Of a stretch of DNA of 19,045 bases, positions 6,643-14,689 are shown one piece after another (within the stretch, counting starts at the first letter, position 1; each line of letters starts with the position of its first letter). The stretch is taken from positions 1-19,045 of the forward strand of contig CAKUYM010000045.1 of the NCBI GenBank assembly GCA_934716785.1. The letters run 5' to 3'. Below the pieces are notes generated by a model. It was not told where the DNA came from. It saw only the letters and a list, made by a program, of their open reading frames with translations, and searched no databases. Source of the stretch: an uncultured Bacteroides sp. (GTDB lineage: Bacteria; Bacteroidota; Bacteroidia; Bacteroidales; Bacteroidaceae). The position numbers were made by a program, and so were the translations under genes.

Positions 6643-8280
6643 ATGATTTCTGTTGACGGATTGGCCGTAGAGTTTGGCGGCACTACTTTATTTAGTGATA
6701 TTTCCTTTGTTATTAATGAAAAAGACCGCATCGCCCTGATGGGCAAAAATGGAGCGGGAAAAAGTACGCTGCTGAAGATTTTAGCCGGTGTGCGGCAACC
6801 TACCCGTGGAAAAGTTTCCACACCGAAAGATTGCGTAGTGGCTTATCTGCCGCAACATTTAATGACGGAAGACGGACGGACGGTATTTGACGAAACCGCA
6901 CAGGCGTTTGCACATCTGCATGAAATGGAAGCAGAAATTGAAAGATTGAACAAAGAGTTGGAGACACGGACAGATTACGAAAGTGACAGTTATATGTCGC
7001 TGATTGAAGAAGTCTCCGCTCTGAGTGAGAAATTTTATTCGATTGATGCCACGAATTACGAAGAAGATGTGGAAAAAGCACTGCTGGGCTTGGGCTTCAA
7101 ACGGTCGGACTTCCAACGTCAGACGAGCGATTTCAGTGGCGGATGGCGGATGCGTATCGAATTAGCCAAACTGCTGTTGCAGAAACCGGATGTATTGTTG
7201 CTCGATGAGCCGACGAATCACCTGGACATAGAATCTATCCAATGGTTGGAAGATTTTCTTATTAATAATGGTAAGGCAGTGATTGTGATTAGCCACGACC
7301 GTAAGTTTGTGGATAATATAACGACACGCACCATCGAGGTGACGATGGGACGTATCTATGATTATAAAGTGAACTACTCTCAGTATCTGCAACTGCGCAA
7401 GGAACGCCGCGAGCAGCAGCAGAAGGCGTATGACGACCAACAGAAGTTTATAGCTGAGACGAAAGAGTTTATCGAACGGTTCAAGGGGACATACTCAAAG
7501 ACGCTACAGGTGCAGAGCCGTGTGAAGATGCTGGAAAAATTGGAACTGCTCGAAGTAGACGAGGAAGATACATCGGCATTGCGGTTGAAGTTTCCGCCTT
7601 CACCCCGTTCGGGCAGTTATCCGGTGATAATGGAAGGTGTCGGAAAAGCGTATGGTGACAAGACGGTGTTCCGCAATGCCAATCTGACGATTGAGCGTGG
7701 AGATAAGGTTGCATTTGTCGGCAAGAACGGTGAAGGTAAATCCACCCTCGTGAAATGCATTATGCGGGAGATTGAACATGACGGCACGCTAACGTTGGGA
7801 CACAATGTGCAAATCGGATATTTCGCACAGAATCAAGCCTCACTGATGGATGAGAATCTGACGGTGTTTCAAACGATTGATGATGTGGCGAAAGGAGAGA
7901 TTCGGAACAAGATTCGTGATTTATTAGGTGCGTTCATGTTTGGCGGACCTGAAGAATCCATGAAGAAAGTAAAGGTACTGTCTGGTGGCGAGCGTACACG
8001 ACTGGCAATGATTAAACTGTTGTTGGAACCGGTCAATCTGCTCATTCTCGATGAGCCTACCAATCATCTCGATATGAAGACGAAAGATATTCTGAAACAG
8101 GCATTGCTGGATTTTGACGGCACACTGATTGTCGTTTCTCACGACCGCGACTTCCTCGACGGCTTGGTGACAAAAGTATATGAGTTCGGTAATCAGAAGG
8201 TGACCGAGCATCTTTGCGGCATCTACGAATTCCTCGAAAAGAAGAAAATGGATTCATTGCAGGAGCTGGAAAAGAAATAA
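6643..8280 (+). CDS. ABC-F family ATPase (ribosome-associated type)
   Basis: A 545-residue protein with two ATP-binding cassettes and no membrane segment, the layout of ABC-F proteins, which act on ribosomes rather than in transport. Cassette 1 has Walker A GKNGAGKST (34-42), signature FSGGW (164-168) and Walker B LLLLDEPTNHLD with catalytic E189. Cassette 2 has GKNGEGKST (360-368), LSGGERTR (from 446) and LLILDEPTNHLD with E471. Between them a charged helical linker at about 240-320, rich in K, E, Q and R, corresponds to the interdomain P-site tRNA interaction motif. Both cassettes look intact. Which subfamily it belongs to (EttA, Uup, YdiF or a resistance factor) cannot be settled by eye; with no neighbouring resistance gene, a housekeeping translation role is likelier. 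Confidence 0.93.
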   Translation: MISVDGLAVEFGGTTLFSDISFVINEKDRIALMGKNGAGKSTLLKILAGVRQPTRGKVSTPKDCVVAYLPQHLMTEDGRTVFDETAQAFAHLHEMEAEIERLNKELETRTDYESDSYMSLIEEVSALSEKFYSIDATNYEEDVEKALLGLGFKRSDFQRQTSDFSGGWRMRIELAKLLLQKPDVLLLDEPTNHLDIESIQWLEDFLINNGKAVIVISHDRKFVDNITTRTIEVTMGRIYDYKVNYSQYLQLRKERREQQQKAYDDQQKFIAETKEFIERFKGTYSKTLQVQSRVKMLEKLELLEVDEEDTSALRLKFPPSPRSGSYPVIMEGVGKAYGDKTVFRNANLTIERGDKVAFVGKNGEGKSTLVKCIMREIEHDGTLTLGHNVQIGYFAQNQASLMDENLTVFQTIDDVAKGEIRNKIRDLLGAFMFGGPEESMKKVKVLSGGERTRLAMIKLLLEPVNLLILDEPTNHLDMKTKDILKQALLDFDGTLIVVSHDRDFLDGLVTKVYEFGNQKVTEHLCGIYEFLEKKKMDSLQELEKK

Positions 8281-8330
8281 TAAATAATAAAAAGAAAGCA
8301 GGGAGCTGTAGGAAGATGAAAAGTATTGCG

Positions 8331-8338
8331 TATATTTG
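8331..8338 (+). promoter_or_regulatory. -7 box upstream of the His/Cys-rich protein gene
   Basis: TATATTTG matches TAnnTTTG fully, 76 bp before the ATG at 8415. No -33 element is seen at the expected spacing. It would give a leader of about 70 nt carrying both copies of the 28-bp repeat. Confidence 0.4.
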
Positions 8339-8362
8339 TACGATTTTAGTACGCTGCAACAA

Positions 8363-8418
8363 GCTGAAAATCTTCTAAAAGAATAGAGAAGTTGAAAACT
8401 TTCTAAAAGAATAGATGA
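8363..8418. repeat. Imperfect 28-bp tandem repeat ending at a start codon
   Basis: Units 8363-8390 and 8391-8418 share a perfect TTCTAAAAGAATAGA core (8373-8387 and 8401-8415) plus a similar GNTGAAAA lead-in. The second copy runs into the ATG at 8415. The core contains TAAAAGAATAG, which also stands one base before the ABC-F start codon. Confidence 0.85.
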
Positions 8419-8831
8419 AAGGGAAGAAACGAATCATAGTAGCCATGCTGTTTTTAATCAACATTATCATGTTGGTGGCGGCAGTTATTCCCCATCATCA
8501 TCACCCCAACGGGATGATCTGCATGAAACAGGATTTGCCTGTCGAACAGCAATGTCCCATGCATCCCCACCAACATCAACCCGAAAGCGATCCCTGCTGC
8601 AACAGCGAATGCCTGACGCATTTTCAATCGCCTACTCCTTCCATACATACGGACAACGGACCTGATTATGTATTCATCACCACGCTGTTTACGAATGTAA
8701 TCATAGAACATTTACTGAGACCGCAAGAGAGACGGGTTCGTAACTATTACGTCTACCGAGACTCTCTGCATGGTACGGATACCCCCCGTGCCACTTCTCT
8801 TCGTGCCCCTCCCTACTCTGTTTTTGCATAA
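8415..8831 (+). CDS. Small His/Cys-rich membrane-anchored protein (DUF6769-like)
   Basis: A 138-residue protein starting with a hydrophobic signal or anchor helix (residues 6-25). A potential metal-binding region follows at once: HHHH (27-30), MICM (34-37), CPMHPHQH (47-54) and CCNSEC (61-66). The remainder lacks such clusters. It resembles small proteins that precede metal-efflux operons in Bacteroides; I believe the family name is DUF6769, but that is from memory. Cys, Met and His ligands at the outer face of the inner membrane suggest binding soft metals such as copper or silver, or zinc, perhaps handing them to the pump encoded downstream. It precedes the adaptor gene by 88 bp, which hold a separate -7 box, so it may be transcribed apart from it. 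Confidence 0.75.
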   Translation: MKGKKRIIVAMLFLINIIMLVAAVIPHHHHPNGMICMKQDLPVEQQCPMHPHQHQPESDPCCNSECLTHFQSPTPSIHTDNGPDYVFITTLFTNVIIEHLLRPQERRVRNYYVYRDSLHGTDTPRATSLRAPPYSVFA

Positions 8832-8856
8832 AAACGTGAATGCAAGTCAGTTGCAT
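8824..8856. promoter_or_regulatory. Candidate operator of the metal-efflux operon
   Basis: TTGCAT (8824-8829), ATGCAA (8840-8845) and TTGCAT (8851-8856) lie in a row. The last two form a perfect inverted repeat with a 5-bp spacer, positioned where the -33 box of the adaptor promoter should be. A related TTGCAA (8873-8878) overlaps the -7 box. No regulator gene is adjacent, so the binding protein is unknown. Confidence 0.4.
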
Positions 8857-8867
8857 CCGCATTGCCT

Positions 8868-8875
8868 TATCTTTG
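8868..8875 (+). promoter_or_regulatory. -7 box of the metal-efflux operon
   Basis: TATCTTTG fully matches TAnnTTTG, 44 bp before the ATG at 8920. No -33 element is found at 19-21 bp; the inverted repeat of the candidate operator occupies that place, as expected if an activator replaces -33 contacts. Confidence 0.5.
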
Positions 8876-8919
8876 CAACATGAATCAAAAACAGTAAAAA
8901 CTTAGTAGGAACATATCAT

Positions 8920-10188
8920 ATGAAGAAACTTTTATTGATGGGAATCCTTGGCTTATTTGCTTTGGGCTCCTGCGCTGAAAAAAATGCGCAAAGTCATGAC
9001 CACGAAGGACATGACCACAGTGCTGCCACGCACAATCACGACGGACACAATCACGAAGGACATGACCATGACGGACACAATCATGACCACGACGGACACG
9101 ACCACGACGGTCACAATCATGAAGCGGAAGGACGCGAACACGAAGGGACTGCTCCCGAAGCCCATAGCGATGAAATCATTCTCCCGAAAGCAAAGGCGGA
9201 TGCAGCCGGAGTAAAGGTAAGTGTTATAGAACCCGCCCCTTTCCGCCAAGTTATCAAAACCAGCGGACAAGTATTGGCTGCACAAGGTGATGAATCCGTA
9301 GCCGTAGCTACAGTAGCAGGTGTCGTCTCCTTCCGCGGGAAAGTGACGGAAGGAATGAGTGTCGGTCGAGGCACTCCGTTGGTTACTATTTCTTCGCATA
9401 ACATTGCAGACGGCGACCCGGTGCAGCGTGCCCGCATTGCTTACGAGGTTTCGAAGAAAGAGTACGAACGCATGAAAACGCTTGTAGCAAGCAAAATTGT
9501 ATCCGACAAGGATTTCGCACAAGCGGAGCAGAATTACGAGAATGCCCGTATCAGTTATGAAGCCCTGGCTAAAAATCATTCCGCCATCGGGCAGAATATC
9601 ACAGCTCCTATTGCCGGATATGTGAAAAGTATTTTGGTGAAAGAGGGCGATTACGTGACAATCGGACAACCGTTGGTCAGCGTGACACAGAACCGCCGCT
9701 TGTTCCTTCGCGCCGAAGTGTCGGAAAAGTATTACCCATATCTCCGCACAATTACTTCCGCCAATTTCCAGACACCCTATAATAATAAGGTATATGAATT
9801 GAGCGCACTCAGCGGACGGCTTCTTTCTTTCGGAAAGACATCGGGAGATAATTCATTTTATGTGCCCGTCACTTTTGAGTTCGACAACAAAGGGGATATT
9901 ATCGCCGGCTCGTTCGTAGAAGTCTATCTGCTGTCCTCGCAACTGGAGAATGTACTTTCTCTTCCTCGCACGGCACTGACCGAGGAACAGGGGATATTCT
10001 TTGTATATCTGCAACTCGACGAAGAGGGATACAAGAAGCAAGAGGTCACTTTAGGGGCAGACAACGGCAAGAGTGTACAAATCCTCACCGGAATAAAACC
10101 GGGCGACCGTGTAGTGACCGAAGGTGCTTATCAGGTTCGTTTGGCAAGCGCAAGCAATGCTATTCCCGCACACAGCCACGAACATTGA
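8920..10188 (+). CDS. RND efflux periplasmic adaptor lipoprotein with His-rich N-terminus (CusB/CzcB-like)
   Basis: Membrane fusion protein that would link the inner-membrane RND pump to the outer-membrane channel; 422 residues. A lipoprotein signal ends at LGSC with C18. The mature N-terminus has 19 histidines between residues 26 and 82 in an HDHDGH-type pattern, a probable metal-binding tail. The next residues lack the acidic run of surface-export signals, fitting a periplasmic location. The HlyD-like core follows: barrel-sandwich strands (about 105-150 and 228-255), an intervening helical hairpin (about 165-220) and membrane-proximal beta domains ending near 415. The protein ends in HSHEH, another His cluster. 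It is the first gene of an operon with the pump (61-bp gap) and channel. The His-rich tract points to metal export, but the metal cannot be named. Confidence 0.92.
   Translation: MKKLLLMGILGLFALGSCAEKNAQSHDHEGHDHSAATHNHDGHNHEGHDHDGHNHDHDGHDHDGHNHEAEGREHEGTAPEAHSDEIILPKAKADAAGVKVSVIEPAPFRQVIKTSGQVLAAQGDESVAVATVAGVVSFRGKVTEGMSVGRGTPLVTISSHNIADGDPVQRARIAYEVSKKEYERMKTLVASKIVSDKDFAQAEQNYENARISYEALAKNHSAIGQNITAPIAGYVKSILVKEGDYVTIGQPLVSVTQNRRLFLRAEVSEKYYPYLRTITSANFQTPYNNKVYELSALSGRLLSFGKTSGDNSFYVPVTFEFDNKGDIIAGSFVEVYLLSSQLENVLSLPRTALTEEQGIFFVYLQLDEEGYKKQEVTLGADNGKSVQILTGIKPGDRVVTEGAYQVRLASASNAIPAHSHEH
8995..9165 (+). repeat. His/Asp/Gly codon repeat in the adaptor gene
   Basis: The DNA coding residues 26-82 of the adaptor is an imperfect repeat of CACGAC/GGACAC/AATCAC-like hexamers and 15-mers. 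It is the most repetitive coding stretch in the window and a likely site of in-frame length variation. Confidence 0.75.
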
Positions 10189-10249
10189 TTTGGCTAATCG
10201 ACAGTCACTCAATTAATCACCAATCATTAATCACTAAAATACCAATAAC

Positions 10250-13200
10250 GTGCTTAATAAAATTATACATTACTCCCTGCACAACCGATTGGTTGTGCTC
10301 TGCGCGGCTATCCTCCTGCTCATCGCAGGAACATATACTGCCATGCATACGGAAGTGGACGTTTTTCCCGACCTCAACGCCCCTACGGTGGTTATCATGA
10401 CCGAAGCCAATGGTATGGCAGCCGAGGAGGTGGAACAACTCGTCACTTTCCCTGTAGAAACGGCCGTGAACGGTGCGACCGGCGTGCGTCGTGTCCGCTC
10501 TTCTTCTACCAACGGATTCTCTGTCGTATGGGTGGAATTCGACTGGGGAACCGACATTTATCTCGCCCGACAAATCGTGAGCGAAAAACTGGCGGTGGTC
10601 AGCGAATCACTTCCTGTCAATGTCGGCAAGCCGACTCTTGGTCCTCAATCGTCCATTCTCGGTGAAATGCTTATCATCGGACTGACCGCCGATTCAACCT
10701 CGATGCTCGACCTGCGGACGATTGCCGACTGGACGATTCGTCCCCGCCTGTTGTCTACCGGCGGTGTAGCCCAAGTAGCGGTGCTCGGTGGAGATATCAA
10801 GGAATATCAAATTCAGTTAGACCCCGAACGGATGCGCCACTACGGTGTTTCCATGGATGAAGTGATGACCGTCACCCAAGATATGAACCTCAACGCCAAC
10901 GGCGGGGTGCTCTATGAATTTGGAAACGAATATATCGTGCGAGGAGTTCTTTCTACATCGAAGATTGAAGAACTCGGCAAAGCTGTCGTGAAAACGATAA
11001 ATACATTTCCCGTGACGCTGGAAGACATCGCCGATGTAAAGATCGGTCCCAAGGTACCCAAATTGGGAACAGCTTCCGAGCGCGGCAAGTCTGCCGTATT
11101 GCTGACTGTCACCAAGCAGCCCGCTACAAGTACGCTCGAACTGACCGATAAGTTGGAGGCTTCCTTGAAAGACCTTCAGAAGAACCTGCCGGCAGACGTG
11201 AAAGTATCTACGGACATTTTCCGTCAGAGCCGTTTCATTGAAAGTTCTATCGGCAACGTGAAGAAATCGCTCTTTGAAGGCGGAATCTTTGTCGTTATCG
11301 TCCTTTTCTTATTCTTGGCAAATGTGCGCACAACAGTGATTTCATTGGTGACATTGCCTATCTCCCTGCTTGTCTCCATATTGACGCTTCATTATATGGG
11401 GCTGACCATCAACACGATGAGTCTCGGAGGTATGGCTATTGCCATCGGTTCGCTGGTAGACGATGCGATTGTCGATGTAGAGAATGTGTACAAGCGGCTG
11501 CGTGAAAACCGACTGAAACCGGAAGCCGAACGGATTGCTACGCTCGAAGTGGTGTTCAATGCTTCGAAAGAGGTACGTATGCCGATTCTTAATTCGACAT
11601 TGATTATCGTTGTCAGCTTCATTCCTCTTTTCTTCCTGAGCGGAATGGAAGGGCGTATGTTGGCTCCGTTAGGCATTGCATTTATCGTTGCGCTGTTTGC
11701 TTCAACGGTCGTCGCACTGACACTGACCCCGGTGCTTTGTTCATATCTGCTGGGCAATGCGAAGACAGACAAGGAGTTGAAAGAATCTTTCGTAGCCCGT
11801 TGGATGAAAGGTATTTACGAAAAGGCGCTCACATGGGTGCTGATGCACAAACGAGTGACTTTAGGCTGTACAATCGGACTGTTTGCCATCGCTCTCGGTG
11901 TGTTCTTTACACTCGGTCGCAGCTTCTTACCGTCTTTCAACGAGGGTTCTTTCACTATCAATATCAGTTCGCTGCCCGGTATCTCTTTGGAGGAAAGCAA
12001 TAAAATGGGGCATCGTGCCGAAGAACTGTTGCTCACAATCCCCGAAATACAGACGGTAGCCCGTAAAACGGGACGTGCCGAACTGGATGAGCATGCGCTC
12101 GGTGTGAACGTGTCGGAGATTGAAGCGCCTTTTGAACTGAAAGACCGTCCGCGCAACGAGCTCGTTGCCGAAGTGCGCGAGAAATTGAGTACGATCACCG
12201 GTGCAAATATAGAAATCGGCCAGCCCATCAGTCACCGTATCGATGCCATGCTATCCGGTACGAAGGCCAACATTGCCGTCAAGCTCTTCGGCGACGACTT
12301 GAATAAGATGTTCTCACTCGGCAATCAAATAAAAGATGCCATCGGTGACATTCCGGGCATTGCCGACCTCAATGTGGAGCAGCAAATCGAACGTCCGCAG
12401 TTGAAAATCCAACCGAAACGGGAAATGCTGGCTAAGTTCGGAATCACCTTACCGGAATTTTCGGAATATGTCAATGTTGCTCTTGCCGGAAAGGTCATCT
12501 CACAGGTTTATGAACAAGGAAAGAGCTTCGACCTTATCGTCAAGGTGAAAGATGACGCGCGAGACGAGATGGAGAAAATCCGTAACCTGATGGTGGATAC
12601 CAACGACGGTCGCAAAGTTCCTCTGAGCTATGTAGCGGAAGTGGTCTCATCCATGGGACCGAACACCATCAACCGCGAAAACGTGAAACGTAAAATCGTG
12701 ATTTCGGCCAACGTGGTCGACCGTGACTTGCGCAGCGTGGTGAACGACATCCAGAAACGCATCGATACATCCGTGAAACTCCCCGAAGGGTATCACATCG
12801 AATACGGCGGACAGTTTGAAAGCGAACAAGCCGCCAGCCGGATATTGGCGCTGACCTCATTTATCAGCATCGTTATCATCTTCCTGCTACTCTATCATGA
12901 GTTCCACAGCGTGAAAGAATCTGGTGTCATCCTGCTGAACTTGCCGCTTGCACTGATCGGAGGTGTGTTCGCGTTGGTGATTACGACTGGAGAAGTCAGC
13001 ATCCCCGCCATCATCGGATTTATTTCCCTATTCGGCATTGCAACCCGAAACGGAATGTTGCTCATCAGCCACTACAACCATCTGCAAAAAGAAGAAGGGC
13101 TGAATGTCTACGACAGTGTGATACAAGGTTCTCTCGACCGTCTGAATCCGATTCTTATGACTGCATTGTCTTCTGCCTTGGCACTGATTCCATTGGCTTT

Positions 13201-13342
13201 GGCGGGCGATTTGCCGGGCAACGAGATACAGAGCCCGATGGCTAAAGTTATTTTGGGCGGATTGCTTACCTCTACATTCCTGAACGGTTTCATCATCCCG
13301 ATTGTTTATCTGATGATGCATCAGCGCCAACGCAGCGTTTAA
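10250..13342 (+). CDS. Heavy-metal efflux RND transporter (CusA/CzcA-like)
   Basis: Inner-membrane proton-driven pump of 1030 residues, the length of the HME branch of the RND superfamily. The start is GTG; the resulting MLNKIIHYSLHNRLVVL is the usual N-terminus and first helix of this family. Two large periplasmic loops and the repeated helix pattern are present. In helix 4 it reads MAIAIGSLVDDAIVDVEN (395-412), with D404, D405 and E411 as likely proton-relay residues. This is the AIG-type motif of CusA rather than the DFG type of CzcA. However, the three methionines that bind copper and silver in E. coli CusA (M573, M623, M672) do not appear aligned here when compared from memory, so metal specificity stays open. 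The channel gene follows after 38 bp. Confidence 0.92.
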   Translation: MLNKIIHYSLHNRLVVLCAAILLLIAGTYTAMHTEVDVFPDLNAPTVVIMTEANGMAAEEVEQLVTFPVETAVNGATGVRRVRSSSTNGFSVVWVEFDWGTDIYLARQIVSEKLAVVSESLPVNVGKPTLGPQSSILGEMLIIGLTADSTSMLDLRTIADWTIRPRLLSTGGVAQVAVLGGDIKEYQIQLDPERMRHYGVSMDEVMTVTQDMNLNANGGVLYEFGNEYIVRGVLSTSKIEELGKAVVKTINTFPVTLEDIADVKIGPKVPKLGTASERGKSAVLLTVTKQPATSTLELTDKLEASLKDLQKNLPADVKVSTDIFRQSRFIESSIGNVKKSLFEGGIFVVIVLFLFLANVRTTVISLVTLPISLLVSILTLHYMGLTINTMSLGGMAIAIGSLVDDAIVDVENVYKRLRENRLKPEAERIATLEVVFNASKEVRMPILNSTLIIVVSFIPLFFLSGMEGRMLAPLGIAFIVALFASTVVALTLTPVLCSYLLGNAKTDKELKESFVARWMKGIYEKALTWVLMHKRVTLGCTIGLFAIALGVFFTLGRSFLPSFNEGSFTINISSLPGISLEESNKMGHRAEELLLTIPEIQTVARKTGRAELDEHALGVNVSEIEAPFELKDRPRNELVAEVREKLSTITGANIEIGQPISHRIDAMLSGTKANIAVKLFGDDLNKMFSLGNQIKDAIGDIPGIADLNVEQQIERPQLKIQPKREMLAKFGITLPEFSEYVNVALAGKVISQVYEQGKSFDLIVKVKDDARDEMEKIRNLMVDTNDGRKVPLSYVAEVVSSMGPNTINRENVKRKIVISANVVDRDLRSVVNDIQKRIDTSVKLPEGYHIEYGGQFESEQAASRILALTSFISIVIIFLLLYHEFHSVKESGVILLNLPLALIGGVFALVITTGEVSIPAIIGFISLFGIATRNGMLLISHYNHLQKEEGLNVYDSVIQGSLDRLNPILMTALSSALALIPLALAGDLPGNEIQSPMAKVILGGLLTSTFLNGFIIPIVYLMMHQRQRSV

Positions 13343-13380
13343 AATGCTGTACGTACTTAGAAACAAATAAAAGAAAAAGT

Positions 13381-14574
13381 ATGAAACGAATTGTCATTAT
13401 AGGTTCTTTTGCCGCCACCGCCCTCATTGCCATGACGGGCAGTGTGCAAGCTCAGAGCAGCATAGACCATGTTTTAAAGAATATAGAAACCAATAATAGG
13501 GAACTGCAGGCGAACGCCCAACTTATCGCTTCGCAAAAGTTGGAAGCTAAAACGGATAACAATCTGCCGGATCCGACGCTGTCTTATGCCCACCTTTGGG
13601 GAGCAAAGGATAAGAGCGAGACAATCGGTGAACTGGTTATTTCACAAAGTTTCGATTTCCCGAGTTTATATGCGACACGCAATAAGCTGAACCGGCTGAA
13701 AGCGGGGACTTATGACAGCCAAGCGGACGTTTTCCGTCAGGAGAAGTTGTTGCAGGCAAAAGAGTTGTGCTTAGACATCATTATGCTCCGCCAGCAGAAA
13801 AAGCTTCTGGAAGAACGACTTCACAATGCGGAAGAGCTTGCAAAAATGTATGCCAAACGCTTGCAAACCGGAGATGCAAATGCCATTGAAACGAATAAGA
13901 TTAACTTGGAATTGCTGAACGTCAAAACGGAAACGGCGCTGAACGAAACGGCACTCCGTAATAAATTGCAGGAGCTGAATGCACTGAACGGGAATATTCC
14001 GGTGGTTTTCGAAGAGAATCAGTATCCGGCGGTACCTTTCCCTTCAGATTATCAAATCCTGAAATCTGAGGTAATGTCAGCAGACCGCACATTGACGACT
14101 CTCGGCAACGAGAGTCTGGTTGCCCGCAAACAGATTGCAGTCAACAAATCACAATGGTTGCCGAAACTGGAGTTGGGCTACCGACGGAATACGGAGACAG
14201 GCACACCGTTCAATGGCGTGGTGGTGGGGTTCTCTTTCCCTCTCTTCGAAAATCGGAATAAGGTGAAGATTGCCAAAGCACAAGCACTGAACATCGACTT
14301 GCAAAAAGACAATGCGACATTACAAGTGGAATCTGAGTTGGCACAGCTCTACCGTGAAGCCAAGACGCTGCATGCTTCTATGGAAGAATACAGTAAGACT
14401 TTCCGGTCGCAACAGGACTTGGCTTTGCTGAAACAGGCTTTGACAGGCGGGCAGATTAGTATGATTGAATACTTTGTAGAAGTTTCCGTCATTTATCAAA
14501 GTCACCAAAACTATCTGCAACTGGAAAACCAGTACCAGAAAGCAATGGCACGGATTTACAAAAGCAAGTTATAA
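13381..14574 (+). CDS. TolC-family outer membrane efflux protein (CusC/CzcC-like)
   Basis: Outer-membrane channel component of the tripartite pump, 397 residues. A signal peptide is evident (MKRIVIIGSF through VQA, cleavage near residue 24-25) with no lipobox cysteine. The mature part has the heptad-rich long helices of OEP domains, rich in A, L, E, K and Q, with NLPDPTLSYAHLWG near residue 60 and LPKLELGYRRNTET near 260 as strand segments at the two repeat boundaries. Length is slightly short for the family but within range. It is the last gene of the efflux operon; a long imperfect inverted repeat follows and may end transcription. Confidence 0.9.
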   Translation: MKRIVIIGSFAATALIAMTGSVQAQSSIDHVLKNIETNNRELQANAQLIASQKLEAKTDNNLPDPTLSYAHLWGAKDKSETIGELVISQSFDFPSLYATRNKLNRLKAGTYDSQADVFRQEKLLQAKELCLDIIMLRQQKKLLEERLHNAEELAKMYAKRLQTGDANAIETNKINLELLNVKTETALNETALRNKLQELNALNGNIPVVFEENQYPAVPFPSDYQILKSEVMSADRTLTTLGNESLVARKQIAVNKSQWLPKLELGYRRNTETGTPFNGVVVGFSFPLFENRNKVKIAKAQALNIDLQKDNATLQVESELAQLYREAKTLHASMEEYSKTFRSQQDLALLKQALTGGQISMIEYFVEVSVIYQSHQNYLQLENQYQKAMARIYKSKL

Positions 14575-14583
14575 ACTTATGTC

Positions 14584-14671
14584 CGCCACAAATGTATCGC
14601 ATTAATCTGTATTGTATTAATCTATATTAATCCATATTCAATATACAGAATAATGTATTACATTTGTGGCG
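14584..14671. repeat. Long imperfect inverted repeat containing a -7 box
   Basis: The outer arms CGCCACAAATGTA (14584-14596) and TACATTTGTGGCG (14659-14671) are exactly complementary over 13 bp. After a 3-base mismatch, pairing resumes between CATTAATCTGTATTG (14600-14614) and 14639-14655, with one mismatch and a 2-nt bulge. The AT-rich centre has three ATTAATC copies (14601, 14616, 14626). It may act as a two-way terminator for the channel gene, a promoter structure for the next gene, or both. Confidence 0.8.
14659..14666 (+). promoter_or_regulatory. -7 box of the lipoprotein gene
   Basis: TACATTTG fully matches TAnnTTTG, 23 bp before the ATG at 14690, and lies inside the right arm of the inverted repeat. 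No -33 element is evident. Its last base is the first base of a GTG codon in the same frame, which argues against starting there. Confidence 0.45.
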
Positions 14672-14689
14672 AACATAAAAAATCTGATT

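Noticed and set aside
8338..8352. GTAC-N7-GTAC inverted repeat near the -7 box
   Set aside because: Arms of only 4 bp are expected by chance.
8953..9669. Minus-strand 238-codon frame opposite the adaptor gene
   Set aside because: It is a by-product of the His/Asp codon repeat and lies opposite a clear adaptor gene.
14666..14689. GTG start for the lipoprotein
   Set aside because: It overlaps the last base of a -7 box and would push the signal peptide inward; the ATG at 14690 fits better.
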